Part shown: piece after piece, positions 53,101 to 59,100 of the stretch
How the letters are laid out: each line of letters starts with the position of its first letter
How positions within the stretch are numbered: position 1 is the first letter of the stretch
Source: Elmis aenea
Taxonomy: Eukaryota; Arthropoda; Insecta; Coleoptera; Elmidae
Length of the DNA: 64,000 nucleotides
Direction of reading: 5' to 3'
NCBI GenBank assembly: GCA_947652605.1
Contig: OX393579.1
Location: 54,318,970 to 54,382,969 of the forward strand
Notes under the pieces: model-generated
What the model saw: only the letters and a program-made list of their open reading frames with translations
The model's database searches: none
What the model was told of the DNA's origin: nothing
Made by a program: the position numbers and the translations under genes

Positions 53101-56100
53101 AGAAACATAATTAAGAACTAGGAAAACACCTCGAATCCGAGAGGTACCAGAAGACCAGATTAAGAAGATGCATATGCAGAAAAAAGACTTTGGTAAGAAT
53201 CAAGAATAAAACGCAAAGAAAATCTCAAAACAAAAGCAATAATTGAGAACACCATCCACAGGTGTTAAGATGGTTAGGACATGATGTACATGGAATTAAA
53301 GAAGACATGCTGTCCAGAAAAGTTTATCAAAGGTGTCATAAGTTAGGCTACACAATATACATACAATACATGTACGAGAATGTGACGTATCAAGTACGCA
53401 TAAAATGTACAATATACAAATGTTGAATGTACCAAATAAATACGAAGTCTAGTGTATATCTAAGTTTACCTCATCCACCTTACAACAGTTGGCGACGAGG
53501 ATGGGATAATTCAAATTTCTCATGGTATGTAATTTATTTAAGAATTCTGTGATTTCTCATGGTATGTAATTTATTTTTAATTCAACTTTACAAAAAGGGG
53601 AGAGTTGTCATAAGTTAGGCTACACAATATACATACAATACATGTACGAGAATGTGACGTATCAAGTACGCATAAAATGTACAATATACAAATGTTGAAT
53701 GTACCAAATAAATACGAAGTCTATACCTTTTCAAGTTCAAATTGGCACTAATCAAAATCAAATTGGCACTAATCAAAATCAAATTGGCACTAATCAAAAT
53801 CAAATTGGCACTAATCAAAATCAAATTGGCAGTAAACAAATTCAAGTTGACAATTAACAAATTCAAGTTGACATTAAATAATTTAATTGTTAATTCAAAT
53901 TAACATCTTAAAAGAACCCTTCCACGTTCTCATAATGCCTTATATAAAAAAAGTTGACGCCGCAAACCGAAAAATACAAATTTGCGCTGTTTATAATTCT
54001 AACGGGAATTGGCGCAATCTTGCAAATGTTCTCGGAGTTTCAAAAAGAACGGCGTATAGATGGGTGAAAAATCAAGACGTTCCAGAGAAACAGCATGGAG
54101 GTAAAAGCAGAGTTAAAATCACAGACGAACATCGTCGTTTTTTTGAAAATGAAATTGAAAGAAATCCAAAGATAACTCTCCAGCAATTAAAAGAAAAGAT
54201 TTTACAATCATATGAAATTAATGTCACTAAAGAATGTATTCGTCAACACCTCGATGGTCTTATGTATACAATAAAACAAGTACATCGAGAGCCAGAAAGA
54301 GCCAACAGTATAGACAATAAAACAAAAAGGTTAGAATATGTAAGAACATTACTTAATCTTCAAGCAGAGAATTTGCCAATAATTTATTTTGACGAAAGGA
54401 CGAAACTAATTTTAATATGTTTATTTCGCGGACGCAAGGACGTTCTAAGAAAGGAAGTCGATGTACATTTGTAGCAGCTGGTAGCCGAGGCGCAAATATA
54501 CATCTTATTGGATGCATAGGTCTAATACATTATGAGCTAAGACGGGGATCATTTAAAAAACCAGAAGCAAACGAATTTGTGAAAAAATGTTTGAGAAACG
54601 CCCAAAATATATACCAAGAACCAGTAGTTATGGTTATAGATAATGCACCTTGCCATTCTTATATTGAAGAAGTTTTTGCAGAAGAGGAATTTTTTCACCA
54701 TAGATTAATAAGACTTAGTCCATACAGTCCCATGTTAAATCCGATTGAGCAAGCATGGTCTGTATTAAAGGCTAGTGTAAAATCAGATTTGGCAGATAAT
54801 TGTCAACTTGAATTTGTTTAGTGTCAATTTGATTTTGATTAATGCCAATTTGAACTTGAAAAGGTATAGTGTATATCTAAGTTTACCTCATCCACCTTAC
54901 AACAAAAGGAAAGCATGGAACACGCTAAAGAGAGGACCAAGAAGCACCTTGAATGATGAAGTGAAAACCATGAATAGAGGAATCAAATAAAAGTTGGCAA
55001 AAGACAGCAGGAGCAAGACTTACAATGAAACTCTGCACTCACAGTCATGAACAAACACGCCTCACGGTTGACAACAATAATACAAAGGAAAAAAAAAACG
55101 TACCGACAATTAATTAATTAGGTGTACAGTCAAGTACTTATTTAAAGATATTTAGTTTCAAAAGTTACTCCATCTAGGAAAAGAAAACTAACTGACTGAA
55201 CTTACAAAAATGTTACCCAAAAAATAGTTAAGGCAAACAAAATTCACCCAAATGTTCTATAGGTACCTATATAAGTAATTGTAATTTTCTACATAAGTAA
55301 TCGTAATTTTGTCATTGCTACGCTAAATTTATGACTGCCCGAATTCTAAATCTCTGTGTAAGTTAATGTGACCTATTGCATTTTTCTACTCAACTCTTTG
55401 GGGGAATTTGATCTCCCAAACAGGTGCATGTTAAATATTAAAAAAAATCGAAGGTACATGTAACGCACTGCGAAAATTAATACCGAATGCGTCGAAATAT
55501 CTTAATCGACGGCCATTAGCAACAACATCTGTGACAAAATCTGTACCAAACGAACCGCCACTGCTAATGTTCGACATCAGCAGCAATGAATAATAAACCA
55601 GGGGGTGCGTAAATTGACATAACTCGCATCTGGCCCGGAATAAGATAAGTGCATTAGAGTAGGCCCCGCAAGCAGCCGCCTCTGTTTATTAAGAGGAGGT
55701 GCGAAACCAAATTACTTTGTTTCCGATGTCGCTGCATCAGAGGTGGGAAAACAATCGAATTTTCGCGTTGCTATCAACAAACATTTTATGGTTATTGTGC
55801 AAGTTTCGAAGTTTAACGTTTTTATGGCTTATGTAATTTACCTGCTTATATAGGGTGTTGTTGGCAAATTTTTATGGTGCTTGGCGAAAATTGCCCCATA
55901 AATTATCCGTTTTATTGCACTTTATGACTTAAGTGACAAGCTGCTAAATTTTTATGATTTATGATCGAACGAATTCATTTTGATATTGCCGATTAAATAG
56001 TTATGCCAAAAATGACCTTATTTTCGTTAGTTTTTCCAAAATTTTCACAAGTGCAAAGTCGGGAGGAATAATGACCCCTGGAGGTTCCTGAATCCTTCTG

Positions 56101-59100
56101 AACGGGTTCCCTGGACCTTTTCATGATGGACGAAAATCATCCAAATTTATTTGCCAGGCTTAAATATAATCTACAAGACAATTTATTGGGTTCTTCTGCA
56201 AGTTTATAATTTTGGAAGGGAGTAAAAAGTTTGAGAAATACTGGTCTAGGCAATGAATCTTTTAATTAAAGTATGGATGAGCCTCCACAAACAAAACACT
56301 GTAACGTGAATAACAAGTGAAATAGAACCTCAACTCTAAAGAAACAAAAGACTCTTAACGGTGACAACTGTCAATCTTCCACGGTCTCGGTATAAAGGAT
56401 ACAGCTGTTACACAAGAAGAAGAAATCCTGCTAGACTTGCTTGTCTTTCAACTTTTTGTAGCGAACACACAACGGTTTTAATTAAATGTAACATTAAAAC
56501 ACAATTAACTATAATTATCGACATACAACATCGGGAATTATTTTTAAAAGAAACAAGTACACCACCATAAATGGTGTTAATGTTTCAATTACGTTTAGTA
56601 CATACATATCAGTGATATTTTAAAAGTTGGTTTGCTTAAAAATTACGTCTGCCAGAATGTATACAGTGTGTCTCCGATTAGGGGCTCAAAATTTGATTAT
56701 TGTTGAAATGTAGCACCAAACCTTGTATTCTGTAACTGTTCTCTACTTCGCGACAATCTGCTCCATCAACACAAACGTAATTTTTATTAAAAAATACCAT
56801 TTTATATACGATATGACATTCCCTAGTAAGGTAGGGCAAAATATGTCAGGAATGAAAATAAAGCAAAGTGGTATCTGCCTTCGAAACCGACAGCATTACT
56901 CGGTAGGTGGCTTATTAAAATTCTTTGTTAGCTTTGTTATGACGATACAGTTTTATAATAACTGATTGTAGTGACAGAGATAAAAAGACGTCATAAAATA
57001 AAAAGGTCAATTCATCATGACGCGTACAATAAAAGAGAACATTTCATTTATTAGCTAGTTATAATGGATAGGATAGTCTTTGACTGTGTTTGTTTTCGAT
57101 ATAATGAAAACACAATTTAAAAAGAGGAAAACATTTGAATAGATGTATGATGAAAAACACACCAACTTTTTTTAAATGAAATTTGCTACTCAATGTTATT
57201 AAACTTGTTTTTAAATAATCCATTTTATGGGCACAGAATATGAAATACTACATTCACAAAAATGTAAGTAGGTCTAAATAAAAAAACTTTAAAAATAACG
57301 AAGATGCAGTAATACAACAAAATTTATATTGTAGGTACTTTTAATTTAAAGCAAATATTTTGTTCTTTTCTGGTGCTAATTCCAATAACTCAGTAAAATG
57401 TCGGTTAACTTTCTCAAAATATTTAACGATTGACTTGTACAAATGTTGTTTTTCGTGATTGAATTAATTCAAATCAACTGAATTTAAAAAATTAGACGTT
57501 CATTTTAACGCATTAACTATATTTCAACATTCTTTTTAAATATTGGTCAATGAAATGGTACTAATTTTTCGACAATATATTAATGGGTTGTTTAGAAACT
57601 GCCATGATATCACAAAAAATTTCAATTTGCTACAATTTTAACTGCAGAGTTCGAAACAAATTCGATTTATCAAACATTATTGGCAAGCAAGTGTACTCGT
57701 TCACATAGAAATTTGATTTTAAAAATATAAAATAGCTAACGCGTTCTTAAAAAGGCATAATCTCCGGTTTTCAAGATGTTCAAAGGAATATCTTTGCACC
57801 AACCAAAAGCATTCTAAATTTGCATCCTGTGTATCTCTGGGAGCTCCTATTTTTACCGTTTTGACTTATTGCCTAATATTTACTGAGCTACCAAAGAAAA
57901 ATTGAAGCTAGGTACTGGTTAGTGAGTTTCGTTGAATTCTAATAAAATCAATCAATTTTTGCAACTGTTATAAATTTATTTATCTATAAAGGTGTCAGAA
58001 GCCAAGATGGTCCAAAATAACGAACACATCCTTTCTAAAAGTGATTCTTATTTGAGATATGATCACCAAACAAAAAAATGAGGTTCTGGGCTAGTATTTC
58101 ACGATGAAGAAGCTAAGGATCCAAAACTGGGTTAGAACTTTTTCGATATATTGTACATTTCCAAGCAGGGTTAACGTTATATAATGGAAACACCTGCTAG
58201 ATTTGGTGAGGCCAGCAGTAGTCGCTCTAACGGTGTCAGCTAAGCTTAAAAACTCGGTCTAGACATTTTTGTTTTAAAATTAGATTAAGTAAAATAAAAA
58301 CCAGTCACAGCACTAAAACGTTTTGACAGTCCACGTCTCCGAACAGTTAGTTTAACTCGTTTATTTAGTTCAACATCAAAGTTTGATTGGATCTCGATAA
58401 TGCTGGAAACAGCGTGAATGCAGTTGTCACATGTCACGATAACGAGGTGCCTGTATGTTTGATTATTAATTAAATCCGTTGCCCGTGTACAACTGTTGCC
58501 CCTCCGCCGCCCCTAAACCACCTACCGACTCGCTTCCCTCATTTAAACAAAGTGAGTGTTCTTTGTCAAGCCGCATATCAAATGTCACTCTGACACAAAC
58601 GGAAATTAACAAGGCAGCCGTGCTCAAGGATTGCTGGATTGTGACTGTTCGAGATGAAATATACTGTCGAGTGTTTAGGATTTTTTTCCCCGAATGTTTG
58701 AATATTTAAGCGGCGCGTTATTATTATCTCTTTCTTGAAAGAATCCTTTGCCGGCTCTTTTTTAATTTACACTCGCGGCGAGTAACGTAATATTTCAGAG
58801 TTAAAAGGAAAATTCGTGACAATTAGCTGCGAGATTTTAATGATGGAAGAAAAGACTTTGAAATAAAAAACCGTCGAAAAAATAACTCTGCATAATTCAT
58901 ATTAAATTTTCAGGGTAATTTTAAACCATGCAGAATGAGTGCCTTGAAGAGGGTGAATGTTAGTTTCATTTCTAGGTCCTAACTTTGTCGTGCGAAAAGT
59001 ACAGAGTCATGCCATAGTTTCTGTCCCTCACGAGAAGATGCTTATATCATGGATAAGGCGGGTAAAATTATTTTTTTGAGTCAAAGATCATCAGGTGTTT

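Larger units (their letters stand above)
53334..54904 (+). mobile_element. TRIM (terminal-repeat retrotransposon in miniature) with a nested Tc1/mariner-type element
   Basis: Two direct repeats of 154 bp, starting tgtcataagttagg and ending ccaccttacaaca, bound a 118-bp interior. They begin TG and end CA, as LTRs do. A 5-bp target duplication aaagg flanks the whole (53329-53333 and 54905-54909). The interior has a tRNA primer site directly after the left LTR and a purine tract before the right LTR but no coding sequence; without the nested element the unit is 426 bp. The two LTRs are identical base for base as far as I can read them, so insertion is recent. It would depend on a full LTR retrotransposon for its proteins. 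Confidence 0.93.
53606..54904 (+). repeat. TRIM right LTR, split
   Basis: Its first 118 bases (53606-53723) and last 36 (54869-54904) match the left LTR; the 1143-bp transposon lies between, at a TA. Confidence 0.92.
53180..55060 (+). mobile_element. Second LINE 3' fragment, split by the TRIM
   Basis: Left part 53180-53333 contains a WLGHDVHGIKEDML-like stretch running into KVYQR, and the right part from 54910 continues KAWNTLKRGPRSTLNDEV. The two halves meet across the 5-bp duplication aaagg, which shows where the TRIM went in. Confidence 0.7.

Noticed and set aside
53738..53830. CRISPR-like array of 21-bp repeats
   Set aside because: The units abut with no spacers and sit inside the terminal repeat of a eukaryotic transposon.
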